Made by a program: the position numbers and the translations under genes. DNA of 55,365 nt, taken from assembly GCF_020089495.2 (NCBI RefSeq), contig NZ_JAIRCA020000004.1, positions 1-55,365 on the forward strand. The letters are read 5' to 3'. Positions 10,002-18,705 of this stretch are shown piece by piece (positions within the stretch are counted from its first letter, which is position 1; each line of letters starts with the position of its first letter). The notes below the pieces were generated by a model, which saw only the letters and a program-made list of their open reading frames with translations, searched no databases and had not been told where the DNA came from. Source of the DNA: Streptococcus mitis subsp. hohhotensis. GTDB lineage: Bacteria > Bacillota > Bacilli > Lactobacillales > Streptococcaceae.

Positions 10002-10052
10002 AACATTCCCCTCTTTATTTTTTGATTATCAATCTTAATAATTTACAACTAC

Positions 10053-10081
10053 ATTATAACAAACTAAGAAATCCTTGTTAA
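10053..10081 (-). promoter_or_regulatory. Promoter of the 72-aa membrane gene
   Basis: TTAACA (10081-10076), 17-nt spacer, TATAAT (10058-10053) with an extended -10 TG. It points at the small membrane gene and gives it a leader of about 45 nt. Confidence 0.75.
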
Positions 10082-10129
10082 CAAATATTGCCATTTTTTA
10101 AATTTTTTTTGATTCGAATGTGATAAACT

Positions 10130-10380
10130 ACTTCAATATTGACTTTAGATGACTTTTCGTTTATATTTAGGGTGAACACAATGTGATAGAACAGTACCAC
10201 TTTGTGTGCGATAAACTATGTACCTTTTGTGCCATATTTTTCTCCTTTCGCTTTACAATTGGCTTGAACACCTTTATTGTATCGCGTTTGGAGTTTTTTC
10301 GGTATAACCTTCGACGCGCACCCGCATAGTGGGTATTTTTTTACCTCGCACCTAACGGAGCGAGACGGACTAATCGTCAC
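10130..10380 (-). mobile_element. Relic of an IS200/IS605-type element: left end plus start of tnpA
   Basis: On the minus strand an AAAGGAG precedes an ATG at 10235 that encodes MAQKVHSLSHTKWYC, the characteristic N-terminus of IS200-type TnpA. Homology continues in shifted frames (a YHIVFT..K.KRKVI-like pattern) to about 10130 and then stops, so the gene is frameshifted and cut short. Upstream, at about 10312-10380, lie the hairpins expected of the element's left end: ACCCGC/GTGGGT-type pairing and CTCGC/GCGAG. A 27-nt core (10345-10371) occurs again, identical, at 35334-35360. No HUH or tyrosine motif survives. Confidence 0.75.
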
Positions 10381-10385
10381 ATAAC

Positions 10386-10412
10386 AAAAAAGTTGGAGCT
10401 CAGTACTCCAAC
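10386..10412 (-). terminator. Terminator of the DEAD-box helicase gene
   Basis: GTTGGAG/CTCCAAC stem (10392-10398 with 10406-10412) followed on the minus strand by a T run (10391-10386). It lies 9 nt past the helicase stop. Confidence 0.85.
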
Positions 10413-10420
10413 AATTACTT

Positions 10421-11764
10421 TTAAAATGTTTGGCGTTTTGCTTTACGCTCTGCACGACCACGAGCGCGATTTTCAGCGCGTTTGGTCTTACGGCGCTTTT
10501 CATCAACCGCCCATTGAATTTTTTTCTTATAACCCGGTTTGACTTTTTTCTTTTTCTTTTTAACCAAACCAATCATTTCGATATCAAGCTTATCTTGCTT
10601 CTTCTCACGATTAGCACGACGATCACGGTCATAGGTATCTTGAAATTCTCCGTCTTTGACCATCTTAGGAGTAAACTTGATTCCCAATTTCTCCAACTCA
10701 CGAATATCCGAGTCATCACTTGGCTGATAGAGGGTAATAGCTGTACCTGGTAGACCGTTTCGTCCAGTACGACCAACACGGTGCACAAAGAAAGATAAAT
10801 CTTGTGGAATGGCATCATTAATGACATGGCTGACACCTTCAATGTCAATCCCACGCGCTGCCAAGTCTGTTGCGACAATGTACTCAAAATCCAGATTTTT
10901 CACCTGATTCATGATCCGCTTACGTTCACGAGGGGCAATATCTCCATGAATCTTCGCTACCTTCAATCCTTGAGCAGTCAGATATGAATGCAATTCATCA
11001 GCACGCGTCTTAGTGTTGACAAAAATCATTGCCAAATAAGGTTGCATCAGTTGAGTCAACTGGTAAATTTGAGCATTCTTGTCACGTCCTTTAGTAGAAA
11101 TCAACCAATTATCAATAGTATCAGAAATGACCGTTTTGGTCTTGATTTTTTCCATAACAGGATTTGACAAGTATTTTTTCAAGAATGGTTGCAGTTTCTG
11201 TGGGATAGTCGCTGAGAAGACCATGAATTGCAAGTCTTTTGGAAGACTACTAGCAATCTTATCAACAGTTTCTAAGAATCTCATATCCAAGGTCATATCA
11301 GCCTCATCGACAACAAAAGTCTTGGCCTTGTGAATAGCTAAATCACCAGATTTGACCAAGTCGTAGATACGACCTGGAGTACCGATAACAATATGAGGCT
11401 GGTTACTTGCCAATTTTTCAATTTGACGAGCCTTATCCGTACCACCCACATAGTTAACTACACGAACTTCCACTTCTGAGTGGGCAGCAATCTGACGGGC
11501 TGCTTGGTAAATTTGAGTAGCCAACTCACGACTCGGTGCCGTAATCACGGCTTGTACACTATCGCTAGCTTCATCTAATTGCTGGAAAATCGGTAACAAG
11601 AAAGTGTGAGTCTTACCTGAACCTGTTTTTGATTCTCCAACTAAATCTCGACCGGCCAAAACAATCGGAATCAACTTATCTTGTACCTCTGTTGGAGTTG
11701 TGAATTTCAACTCCTCCAAGGCTTCTCTAATATAGTTTTTAAATTGAAATTTCGTAAATGACAT
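10421..11764 (-). CDS. cshB: DEAD-box RNA helicase (CshB-like)
   Basis: A 447-aa ATP-dependent RNA helicase. It shows a Q motif near the start, Walker A ESKTGSGKTH (about 43-52), VVDEADM (DEAD box), the SAT-type motif FSATIP, and motif VI HRVGRTGRNG. The C-terminal tail is very rich in Lys and Arg, as in cold-shock helicases that contact rRNA or mRNA. The start follows GAGGATATT, with a TATAAT about 35 nt upstream. The gene has its own promoter and terminator. The symbol is by family resemblance. Confidence 0.9.
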   Translation of the reverse strand: MSFTKFQFKNYIREALEELKFTTPTEVQDKLIPIVLAGRDLVGESKTGSGKTHTFLLPIFQQLDEASDSVQAVITAPSRELATQIYQAARQIAAHSEVEVRVVNYVGGTDKARQIEKLASNQPHIVIGTPGRIYDLVKSGDLAIHKAKTFVVDEADMTLDMRFLETVDKIASSLPKDLQFMVFSATIPQKLQPFLKKYLSNPVMEKIKTKTVISDTIDNWLISTKGRDKNAQIYQLTQLMQPYLAMIFVNTKTRADELHSYLTAQGLKVAKIHGDIAPRERKRIMNQVKNLDFEYIVATDLAARGIDIEGVSHVINDAIPQDLSFFVHRVGRTGRNGLPGTAITLYQPSDDSDIRELEKLGIKFTPKMVKDGEFQDTYDRDRRANREKKQDKLDIEMIGLVKKKKKKVKPGYKKKIQWAVDEKRRKTKRAENRARGRAERKAKRQTF

Positions 11765-11864
11765 AATATCCTCGATTCTATCTATCCTATCAATTATACC
11801 ACATTTTATTCCATTACAGTAGTCTCACTTATTTAGGCTATTTCCAGTAGCTTCTCTAGTCAGA

Positions 11865-11893
11865 AAAAGGCTGGAACTTCATGATTCCAACCT
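11865..11893 (-). terminator. Terminator of the EEP-family gene
   Basis: On the minus strand GGTTGGAA pairs with TTCCAGCC and runs into TTTTTC, about 12 nt after the stop codon. Confidence 0.8.
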
Positions 11894-11904
11894 CTTTTCA
11901 GTCA

Positions 11905-12720
11905 TTATTTCCAGTTTAAAAGAGCATTCAAGCCATAGTGATCACTAACTTGCGGGCTATTGTTGCCATCAAATACGACATGTAAATTTTCCACCGCTAA
12001 CTCTTTGGTAGTAAAGACATAATCGATTCGAAGGGGTTCAGTATTTCCTTTCCAGCCATCAATTTCTGGTGGAACGGTATAGCTACCGCTTTTCTCTTGA
12101 GCAACTTCAAATGCGTCTTGTAAGCCCAATAGACTAGCTAAAATAGCTTGGTAGCCTTCCTGACCTGCTGGATTGTTGAAATCTCCAGCTAGCAAAAGCG
12201 GCTTGTTCAATTCTTTCAAGACAGCCTCAAATCGTGCCCATTCTTCTTGGAAACCTTTATCCCACCAAGAAAGGTGGACACTTGCAACTGCAAGTTCCTT
12301 ACCATCAACTACAGTTTCAGCCAAGGCAACACGACGAGTATGATAGTCTGTTGGATCATCCACATCTGAAACTAAAATTTCTCTGGCTTCAATAGGTGTT
12401 TTAGACAAGATAGCCACACCTTCGTGATAGCGATCATAACCGATATGGTTATAGGCCCAAGTCCAGTAGTAATTTTTCCCTTGCTCAGACAACTTTTCAA
12501 CCAAGAGTCTAACATAGTGATCTTGGTGAATAGGCTCAGCTGCTGGCAAAGGTTGATAGAGATCATTAACCTCCACCACTGGCGAAGTGATCTCCTGATT
12601 GATTTCTTGGAAACAAATCAAATCATAGTCTTTTTCAAGAATATCCTCAAGCAAAATCTGGAATTTTTCCTCAGCTTCTTTTTCCATCCAACTATGAGTA
12701 TTGAGTGTTAAAAATTTCAT
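11905..12720 (-). CDS. Endonuclease/exonuclease/phosphatase family protein
   Basis: A 271-aa protein of the EEP (DNase I-like, exonuclease III-like) superfamily. Visible motifs are LNTHSW, CFQEINQE with the metal-binding Glu, GDFNNPAG with Asp and Asn of the active site, and the C-terminal SDHYGL with the catalytic His. There is no signal peptide, so it is probably cytoplasmic. The substrate could be DNA, RNA or a phospho-compound; the motifs do not decide. It lies between two terminators and is probably monocistronic, with an RBS GGGAGAAAAG before the ATG. Confidence 0.85.
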   Translation of the reverse strand: MKFLTLNTHSWMEKEAEEKFQILLEDILEKDYDLICFQEINQEITSPVVEVNDLYQPLPAAEPIHQDHYVRLLVEKLSEQGKNYYWTWAYNHIGYDRYHEGVAILSKTPIEAREILVSDVDDPTDYHTRRVALAETVVDGKELAVASVHLSWWDKGFQEEWARFEAVLKELNKPLLLAGDFNNPAGQEGYQAILASLLGLQDAFEVAQEKSGSYTVPPEIDGWKGNTEPLRIDYVFTTKELAVENLHVVFDGNNSPQVSDHYGLNALLNWK

Positions 12721-12739
12721 TCTTTTCTCCCAAAAGTAA

Positions 12740-12766
12740 GAGGTTGGAATACAGCTTCCAACCTCA
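12740..12766 (-). terminator. Hairpin after the glucose PTS gene
   Basis: A perfect 10-bp stem, GAGGTTGGAA (12740-12749) with TTCCAACCTC (12756-12765), lies just past the ptsG stop. The T tract on the minus strand is weak (TTACTTTT). Confidence 0.7.
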
Positions 12767-12772
12767 AGTATA

Positions 12773-14953
12773 TCACAATTCTACTTTTGCAACTGCTGTT
12801 TTAGCTGCAAGAGAACCTGTTTTTTCTAATTTAACTGATTTAATTGCATCACCATTTGTGAAGACAACTACTGTTGAAGTTTCACGTCCTGCTGCACGGA
12901 TAGCATCCAAGTCAGCTGTGACAAGGAGATCTCCTGCTGCAACTTTTTGTCCTTCAGCAACATGAACTGTAAATGGTTTACCTTCAAGACTTACTGTGTC
13001 CAAACCAATGTGAACCAATACTTCAAGACCTGGTTCAGTCACAATACCAAGAGCATGTTTTGTTGGGAAGATGCTTGATACAGTACCTGAAACTGGAGAT
13101 ACAATGTTTCCATTTGCAGGTTCTACTGCAAATCCATCACCCATCATTTTTTGAGCAAATACTGGATCTTTTACTTGTTCCAAAGCAACAACTTGACCGT
13201 CTGCTACTGAGTAAACTTCCTCAGTAAGACCTTTGAAGTGAACAGTGTTTTGTTGTGCTTCAGTCATTTGGCTTGGAAGAGTTTCAGGAATGATTTCACC
13301 TGAATCAAGGATATCTTGGATATCAGATTTCAACACGTCAGCTTTTGGACCGTAGATAGCTTGAACCCCTTGTCCTTTCATGACAAGACCCATAGCTCCT
13401 TCTGCTTTCCATTGCTCTGCGTTTCCTACTTTATCTGCATCTTTAACAGTTACACGAAGACGAGTCATACATGCATCAACATCAACGATGTTTGCACGTC
13501 CACCAAGAAGGTTAATAATGTTTACAGCTTGAGAACCTGCTGCAACTTTCACTTCGCTGCTAGATTCTTCTGAACCTTCAGCAGTTTCGTAGTTTCCGTT
13601 ACGCCCTGGAGTTGCGTAGTTGAATTTTTGAATCATGAAGTTTGCGATAAAGTACATGATTACAGCAAAGAGAACAGTTACCCAAATGAAGTTAATGATA
13701 TCCATACCGATACCAGCACTGATTGCAATAGGTGTACGAGTCAAGAACTCGATTGAACCGAATGAGTGCATACGTAGGTTTACAACGTCAGCCATAGCGA
13801 AGGCAGCACCTTGAACAAGTGAGTAAACAAGATACATAGGTGTTGCTACAAACATGAACATGTATTCGATTGGTTCAGTAACCCCTGTCAAGAATGTTGC
13901 AAGAGCTGTTGCAATCATCATACCTTTGTATTTATGTTTCTTGTCAGCATCAACATTACGGTAGATAGCAACAACGACACCCATCAAGATACCGAATGAA
14001 CCGATCATTTGTCCAACTTTGAAACGAGCTGGGTGAACAGTATCTAACAAGTGTTGGTATTGACTAGCATCAGTACCTTTGAGGTTTACAAGGTCTGTTA
14101 CCCATGCAAGCCATAGTGGGTCTTGACCAAATACTTGACTACCTTTAGCTGCACCAGTTAAGACATCATAAGTACCACCAAGAGCTGTGTAGTTCATTGG
14201 GATAGTCAACATATGGTGAAGACCAAATGGCAAGAGCAAACGTTCCAATGTACCATACAAGAATGGTGCAAGGATTGGAGCAGTTTCTTGTGAGTTGGCA
14301 ATCCAGATACCAAAGCTATTGATACCAGTTTGCACAAGTGGCCAGAAAGCTGAAAGTACAATTGCAGCAATTATTGAACGAAGAATAACTACAAATGGTA
14401 CAAAACGTTTTCCGTTAAAGAATGAAAGTGCATCAGGAAGCTTACGGAAGTTGTAGTATTTGTTGTAAGCAGTTGCCCCAATAAAACCAGAAATAATCCC
14501 TACGAAGACACCCATGTTCAAGGCTGGAGCTTCAAGAACACTGATAAAGTAATCAGCAACTTTGATTGAACCACCGAAGAGAGTAGTTACCATAGCATCT
14601 GGATTTTTCAACATATCGCCTGATACACCAAAGATTGTACCAGTGATACGGTTAATCAAGATGAAGGCAAGACCAGCGGCGAAAGCACCACCAGCACGTT
14701 CTTTAGCCCAGCTTCCTCCAATAGCGAGGGCGAACAAGATATGAAGGTTAACGATAACTCCCCAACCGATTTGCTCTAGTACACCACCAGTAATAACGAG
14801 TGGTGCAAAGGTTGGGTTAATCATCACGATAGACTTACCGATTGAAATCATCAAACCAGCAGCCGGCATAACCGCGATAACCACCATCAAAGCCTTACCG
14901 AATTTTTGCCAAAATTCGAAAGACAAGACATTTTTGAATGTATCTTTCATCAT
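12773..14953 (-). CDS. ptsG: PTS glucose transporter, EIICBA
   Basis: A 726-aa single-chain PTS permease with domains in the order C-B-A. The EIIC membrane domain covers about 1-425, EIIB about 470-550 with the phosphocysteine in DACMTRL, and EIIA about 590-726 with the phospho-histidine in EVLVHIGLDTV. It imports and phosphorylates glucose-type sugars using HPr. The length and fused EIIA fit the streptococcal glucose/maltose-class transporter. A cre-like dyad lies in its leader and it has its own promoter and terminator, so it is probably monocistronic. Confidence 0.92.
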   Translation of the reverse strand: MMKDTFKNVLSFEFWQKFGKALMVVIAVMPAAGLMISIGKSIVMINPTFAPLVITGGVLEQIGWGVIVNLHILFALAIGGSWAKERAGGAFAAGLAFILINRITGTIFGVSGDMLKNPDAMVTTLFGGSIKVADYFISVLEAPALNMGVFVGIISGFIGATAYNKYYNFRKLPDALSFFNGKRFVPFVVILRSIIAAIVLSAFWPLVQTGINSFGIWIANSQETAPILAPFLYGTLERLLLPFGLHHMLTIPMNYTALGGTYDVLTGAAKGSQVFGQDPLWLAWVTDLVNLKGTDASQYQHLLDTVHPARFKVGQMIGSFGILMGVVVAIYRNVDADKKHKYKGMMIATALATFLTGVTEPIEYMFMFVATPMYLVYSLVQGAAFAMADVVNLRMHSFGSIEFLTRTPIAISAGIGMDIINFIWVTVLFAVIMYFIANFMIQKFNYATPGRNGNYETAEGSEESSSEVKVAAGSQAVNIINLLGGRANIVDVDACMTRLRVTVKDADKVGNAEQWKAEGAMGLVMKGQGVQAIYGPKADVLKSDIQDILDSGEIIPETLPSQMTEAQQNTVHFKGLTEEVYSVADGQVVALEQVKDPVFAQKMMGDGFAVEPANGNIVSPVSGTVSSIFPTKHALGIVTEPGLEVLVHIGLDTVSLEGKPFTVHVAEGQKVAAGDLLVTADLDAIRAAGRETSTVVVFTNGDAIKSVKLEKTGSLAAKTAVAKVEL

Positions 14954-14978
14954 TCAAATCTCCTTTATTTTTATTTAG

Positions 14979-15003
14979 GCAAACGTTTTACGAAAACGTT
15001 TGC
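14979..15003 (-). promoter_or_regulatory. Large cre-like dyad in the ptsG leader
   Basis: Two perfect 11-bp arms, GCAAACGTTTT (14979-14989) and AAAACGTTTGC (14993-15003), are separated by three bases. Each arm contains the AACGTTT core of a CcpA cre site. It lies between the likely +1 (about 15012) and the ATG, so bound CcpA could act as a roadblock. The same sequence in RNA would fold into an 11-bp hairpin. Confidence 0.7.
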
Positions 15004-15018
15004 ACCTTTTATGATTTA

Positions 15019-15046
15019 ATTATACCACTTTAATTTTTTTTGTAAA
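15019..15046 (-). promoter_or_regulatory. ptsG promoter
   Basis: TTTACA (15046-15041), 16-nt spacer and TATAAT (15024-15019), preceded by TG for an extended -10. Confidence 0.75.
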
Positions 15047-15091
15047 GGCTTTTACAAAAAAAAGTAGACTTTTTTCTAAAATTTTTGTAGC

Positions 15092-15116
15092 AAAAAAAGG
15101 AGATCACTTAATCTCC
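15092..15116 (-). terminator. Terminator of ftsE-ftsX
   Basis: GGAGAT/ATCTCC stem (15099-15104, 15111-15116) followed on the minus strand by seven T. It lies about 20 nt after ftsX. Confidence 0.85.
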
Positions 15117-15137
15117 TCATAAAATTAGCTATTTTAT

Positions 15138-16064
15138 CTAAATCTTCAAGAATCTGCGCATTGAAATTCCTGATCCAATTGAACCGATAAAAATTCCAAT
15201 GACAAACAATAAGGCAATCATCAGTGGACTGAATACTTCTGGTGAAATCATAGAAAGGTTTTGACCTACTAATGACTTATTAACAGATTGGTAAACCATT
15301 TGATAAACAACTAGTACTAAAACCGATGGAAGAGTTGCTCCAAGCAATCCGATGAAAGCCCCCTCAAGTAGGAATGGTCCTCGAATATAGCTATTCTTGG
15401 CACCAACTAAGCGCATAATTTGAATTTCTCGACTGCGGGAAATAATTGTAATACGAATGGTATTAGAAATCAAGAAGACTGCTATGAAAATCAAGAGGCC
15501 CGCAATAACTAGTCCCCAGACACGAATAAATGAGGCTAACTTAAACAAGCGTTCTGTATTAGCACCACCATCTTGAACTTCTGATACACCTTCAATTTTC
15601 TTAGCCTCTTCCGCTACTGTCTTTACATCACTTGGTGTGTTAGTATCTACAATATATGCATCATAGAGAGGATTGGCGTCACCATCAAAGATTTTCCAGT
15701 TATCCCCCATTGTCTCGGTTAATTTTTCATATTGTTCTTCTTTACTTGAAAAAGTAACATTCTTAACTGTAGACATCCCCTTCAAAGCATTATATACCTT
15801 GTGGTAGTCATTATTTGTAACAGTTTGACCTTCTTTTTCAATAGTTTCACTATTATCAGCTACATCCTTACGAATGTATACCATCACTCGGACATTGTTT
15901 TCAATATCCGTAGCCAATTTTGCCGTGTTAAAGATAACAGATGCAAACAAAGCAACAAGTGTCAAAGTAATCATGACTGAGCTGACAGCAGCCACTGTCA
16001 TCCAACCATTTCGTTTCAAGCTTTTTAACGATTCAAATAAATGGCGAAAAAATCTACTAATCAT
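15138..16064 (-). CDS. ftsX: Cell-division ABC permease FtsX
   Basis: A 308-aa four-helix membrane protein. It has a cytoplasmic N-terminus, TM1 at about 22-45, a large extracellular domain to about 170, and three C-terminal membrane segments with the FtsX-type loop (SREIQIMRLVGAKNSYIRGPF). FtsEX in pneumococcus activates the peptidoglycan hydrolase PcsB at the septum. I start at MISRFFRHL (16064), 21 codons inside the longest frame: it matches family length, and a GGAG lies 12 nt upstream inside ftsE. The start overlaps the ftsE stop by 8 nt. Confidence 0.93.
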   Translation of the reverse strand: MISRFFRHLFESLKSLKRNGWMTVAAVSSVMITLTLVALFASVIFNTAKLATDIENNVRVMVYIRKDVADNSETIEKEGQTVTNNDYHKVYNALKGMSTVKNVTFSSKEEQYEKLTETMGDNWKIFDGDANPLYDAYIVDTNTPSDVKTVAEEAKKIEGVSEVQDGGANTERLFKLASFIRVWGLVIAGLLIFIAVFLISNTIRITIISRSREIQIMRLVGAKNSYIRGPFLLEGAFIGLLGATLPSVLVLVVYQMVYQSVNKSLVGQNLSMISPEVFSPLMIALLFVIGIFIGSIGSGISMRRFLKI

Positions 16065-16749
16065 CGTATCCGTACTCTCCTTTTGATTCGTCACGAACAA
16101 CACGGCCATTTTCAATGGCAATGACACGGTGGCGCAAGGTATTTACAATCTGGCTATTATGAGTCGCCATCAAAATAGTTGTCCCTTGTAGGTTAATCCG
16201 TTCCAAGAGATTCATAATTTCCCATGAATTATCAGGATCCAAGTTTCCTGTTGGCTCATCGGCTATCAATACTTTTGGATTGTTTACAATAGCACGCGCA
16301 ATCGCAATCCGCTGTTGCTCCCCACCTGAAAGCTCGTTTGGGAAAGAACGAACCTTATGCTTCAATCCAACCAAGTCCAAAACTTCCATCACCCGTTTTT
16401 TGATATTACGGCGACTTTCTCCAATTACCTCCATTGCATAAGCAATATTTTCATAAACGGTTTTCTTTGGTAACAGTTTATAATCTTGGAAGACAACCCC
16501 AACACTACGACGTAGAAGTGGGACATCTTTCTTTTTAATCTTAACCAGATTAAAACCAGCAACTGATAGGCTTCCTTTATCGATTTTTACTTCACGATAC
16601 AGAGAACGAATAAAGGTTGACTTCCCTGCTCCTGAAGGACCTACGATATAAGCAAATTCTCCTGGTTGAATGCTGACCGAAACACCACGTAGGGCAGTCG
16701 TTCCGTTGTCGTATTTTTTGACGACATCTCTCATTTCAATGATTGACAT
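16057..16749 (-). CDS. ftsE: Cell-division ABC ATPase FtsE
   Basis: A 230-aa ABC ATPase, partner of FtsX. Walker A is GPSGAGKST (about 38-46), the signature ELSGGEQQR, and Walker B LIADEPTG. It energises the membrane complex that controls septal wall hydrolysis. It follows prfB by 17 nt and overlaps ftsX, so prfB-ftsE-ftsX look like one transcript ending at the terminator at 15092. Confidence 0.96.
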   Translation of the reverse strand: MSIIEMRDVVKKYDNGTTALRGVSVSIQPGEFAYIVGPSGAGKSTFIRSLYREVKIDKGSLSVAGFNLVKIKKKDVPLLRRSVGVVFQDYKLLPKKTVYENIAYAMEVIGESRRNIKKRVMEVLDLVGLKHKVRSFPNELSGGEQQRIAIARAIVNNPKVLIADEPTGNLDPDNSWEIMNLLERINLQGTTILMATHNSQIVNTLRHRVIAIENGRVVRDESKGEYGYDD

Positions 16750-16766
16750 GTGAGTTCCTTTCTATC

Positions 16767-17862
16767 TTAGCTAATTCGCCACTTGAGATAGGCATCGATA
16801 AAACCATCTAGGTCTCCATCCATAACCTTATCTACTTGGGCAACTTCAAAGCTAGTTCGGTGATCTTTTACCATAGTATATGGCGTGAAAACATAAGAAC
16901 GGATTTGGCTTCCCCATGTGATTTCCTTTTTCTCACCCTTGAGGGAATCAACCTCCGCAGCTTTCTTCTCTTGCTCCATTTGATAGAGCTTAGCTTGCAA
17001 CAGTTTCATAGCACGATCTCTATTTCCATACTGGGTACGATCCACTGTTGATTGGACAACAATTCCAGTTGGAATGTGGGTTAAACGTACACCTGTTGAA
17101 ACCTTGTTGACGTTTTGTCCACCGGCACCACCTGAACGGAAGGTATCCATCTTGATGTCATCTTCCCGGATTTCCACTTCAATGGTATCGTCCAACTCAG
17201 GCATCACTTCTACAGATGTGAAAGAGGTGTGGCGACGTTTGGCAGAGTCGAACGGCGAAATTCGCACCAAACGGTGCACACCCATTTCTGACTTGAGAAG
17301 ACCATAGGCATTAGGACCTTCAAATGATAAAGTTACCGACTTAATACCAGCTTCATCTCCTGCTTGGTAATCCAATACTTCCACTTTAAAGCCTTTAGCA
17401 TTTCCATAGCGAGTGTACATACGAAGCAACATATCACCCCAGTCCTGAGCCTCAGTACCACCCGATCCTGGATGGATTTCCAAGATGGCATTATTATGAT
17501 CATAAGGTTCTGACAAGAGCAAGGTCATCTCGTAACTGGTCATCATCTTATCAAGTTCGGATAACTGCGTTACCAATTCTTCATGCACCGACTCATCTTC
17601 AGCTAAAAAGTCTAATAAAATTTCGACTTCATCCTGCAACTCTTCCATTTTGTGGAAGGTGTTGTAGGTGTTTTTTAATTCATTTAATTCTTGCGACGTT
17701 TTTTGGGCCGCGATATTATCGTTCCAAAAATCAGGTTCTGTCATCTTGTTTTCTAAGATGGCAATCTCTTCCTCTAAGCCTTCGAGGTCAAAGAGACCCC
17801 CTGAAAGAAGCTAATTTTTCACGATTTGCGTCAATTTTCTGACGAATTACTGAAATGTCCAT
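16767..17862 (-). CDS. prfB: Peptide chain release factor 2, with programmed +1 frameshift
   Basis: RF2 for UAA and UGA stops. Translation starts at the ATG at 17862 (AAGGAG upstream) and reads 24 codons to an in-frame UGA at 17790-17788. The slippery CTT-TGA-C and an AGGGGG (17802-17797) three bases before the CTT are the classic RF2 autoregulatory signal. A +1 shift joins the 24 codons to 340 more, giving about 364 aa. The main part carries the SPF specificity tripeptide (VRISPFDSA) and the GGQ loop ([11 protein letters not shown]). Confidence 0.96.
17788..17802 (-). promoter_or_regulatory. RF2 recoding site
   Basis: AGGGGG (17802-17797), TCT, CTT, then TGA followed by C (poor stop context). 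Low RF2 slows termination and favours the +1 shift, giving feedback control of RF2. Confidence 0.95.
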
Positions 17863-17955
17863 AAATACTCCTTTTTTACATCATTTCATTATAGCATATT
17901 TTATCATTTCTTTCCATCTTTTGCTCTAATCCCTTATTACACGTAAAAAGAACGT

Positions 17956-17976
17956 AAAAAGAAGCCTTTCGGCTTC
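17956..17976 (-). terminator. Terminator of the CBS/ACT gene
   Basis: GAAGCC/GGCTTC stem with loop GAAA and a following TTTTT on the minus strand. It begins 6 nt after the stop. Confidence 0.85.
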
Positions 17977-17981
17977 CCTTC

Positions 17982-18638
17982 TTACAAGACTTTTGCTGAA
18001 GTACGAGTAATTTCTTCTACTTGAATATTCTCTGATTCAAATTTTTCTTTCAAGGCTGGTAAATCAATTGAGCCATCGATTTGAACTTCGATAATCACCT
18101 TACCATCTTTACGCGGAATATTGACTGTATGCGAGATATTCAAATTTTCTTCTGCAATCAAAGAAACAATCTTTCCGAGGACACCGACTTCATCTTCCGT
18201 AACAAAGCGCACACGAATTCCTTCTTCTCCATAGCCAGCAATTTCAAGAAAGGCTTGGAAAACGTCACGATCTGTAATAACACCATAGACTTGATGGTTA
18301 TCTACGACAGGAAGAATACCAATCTTGTTTTTCAACATCAGATAAGTTGCATCTTCTAGACTAGCATAGCCTGAGACAGTGACAACATCACGAATCATCA
18401 CATCTTTTACTTTGGTCTTATTTAGAAGATAATTCATCTCATAGATAGAAAGACTGGTTGCTTTGGATGGACTTGCTTGCGCAATGGTTCCCTCAGTCAC
18501 CAAACCAACCAATTGATCATTTTCGATAACAGGCAAGCGGTGCAAACCTTGCTCTCTCATCAAATCTGCTGCATGAGATACTGTTGTATCTGGACTAATG
18601 TACACTACCTTACGGGTCATAAAATCTTTAACTGCCAT
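17982..18638 (-). CDS. CBS-pair and ACT-domain protein (AcuB-like)
   Basis: A 218-aa cytoplasmic protein with two CBS domains (about 1-60 and 75-135) and a C-terminal ACT-like domain (about 138-215, beginning RVRFVTEDEVG). The architecture is that of AcuB, linked to acetoin or acetate metabolism in Bacillus; CBS pairs usually sense adenylates. No catalytic domain is attached, so it is probably a regulatory ligand-binding protein. A cre-like site overlaps its -35 box, so glucose repression is likely. It is monocistronic between its own promoter and terminator. Confidence 0.85.
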   Translation of the reverse strand: MAVKDFMTRKVVYISPDTTVSHAADLMREQGLHRLPVIENDQLVGLVTEGTIAQASPSKATSLSIYEMNYLLNKTKVKDVMIRDVVTVSGYASLEDATYLMLKNKIGILPVVDNHQVYGVITDRDVFQAFLEIAGYGEEGIRVRFVTEDEVGVLGKIVSLIAEENLNISHTVNIPRKDGKVIIEVQIDGSIDLPALKEKFESENIQVEEITRTSAKVL

Positions 18639-18667
18639 GAGACTTCTCCTTTTCTATTCTTATCCCT

Positions 18668-18705
18668 ATTATACAATCTTTTTGTAAATCTATCAAACGC
18701 TTACA
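18668..18705 (-). promoter_or_regulatory. Promoter of the CBS/ACT gene with overlapping cre-like site
   Basis: TTGATA (18696-18691), 17-nt spacer, TATAAT (18673-18668). TGTAAGCGTTTGAT (18705-18692) resembles the CcpA cre consensus in its first 11 positions and covers the -35 box, a repressing arrangement. Confidence 0.65.

Noticed and set aside
10345..10380. Possible small RNA or tRNA-like structure
   Set aside because: The stem-loop has no tRNA cloverleaf; identity with 35334 and adjacency to tnpA favour a transposon end.
10216..10572. 118-aa basic frame on the minus strand
   Set aside because: It is an alternative reading of the helicase tail and the IS200 relic, with no RBS and no family resemblance.
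16065..16127. FtsX with a 21-residue N-terminal extension
   Set aside because: The extension is simply the overlapping ftsE sequence in another frame and exceeds family length.
17788..17790. Stop codon near the prfB start as evidence of a pseudogene
   Set aside because: It is the programmed RF2 frameshift, with the AGGGGG and CTT-TGA-C signals in place.
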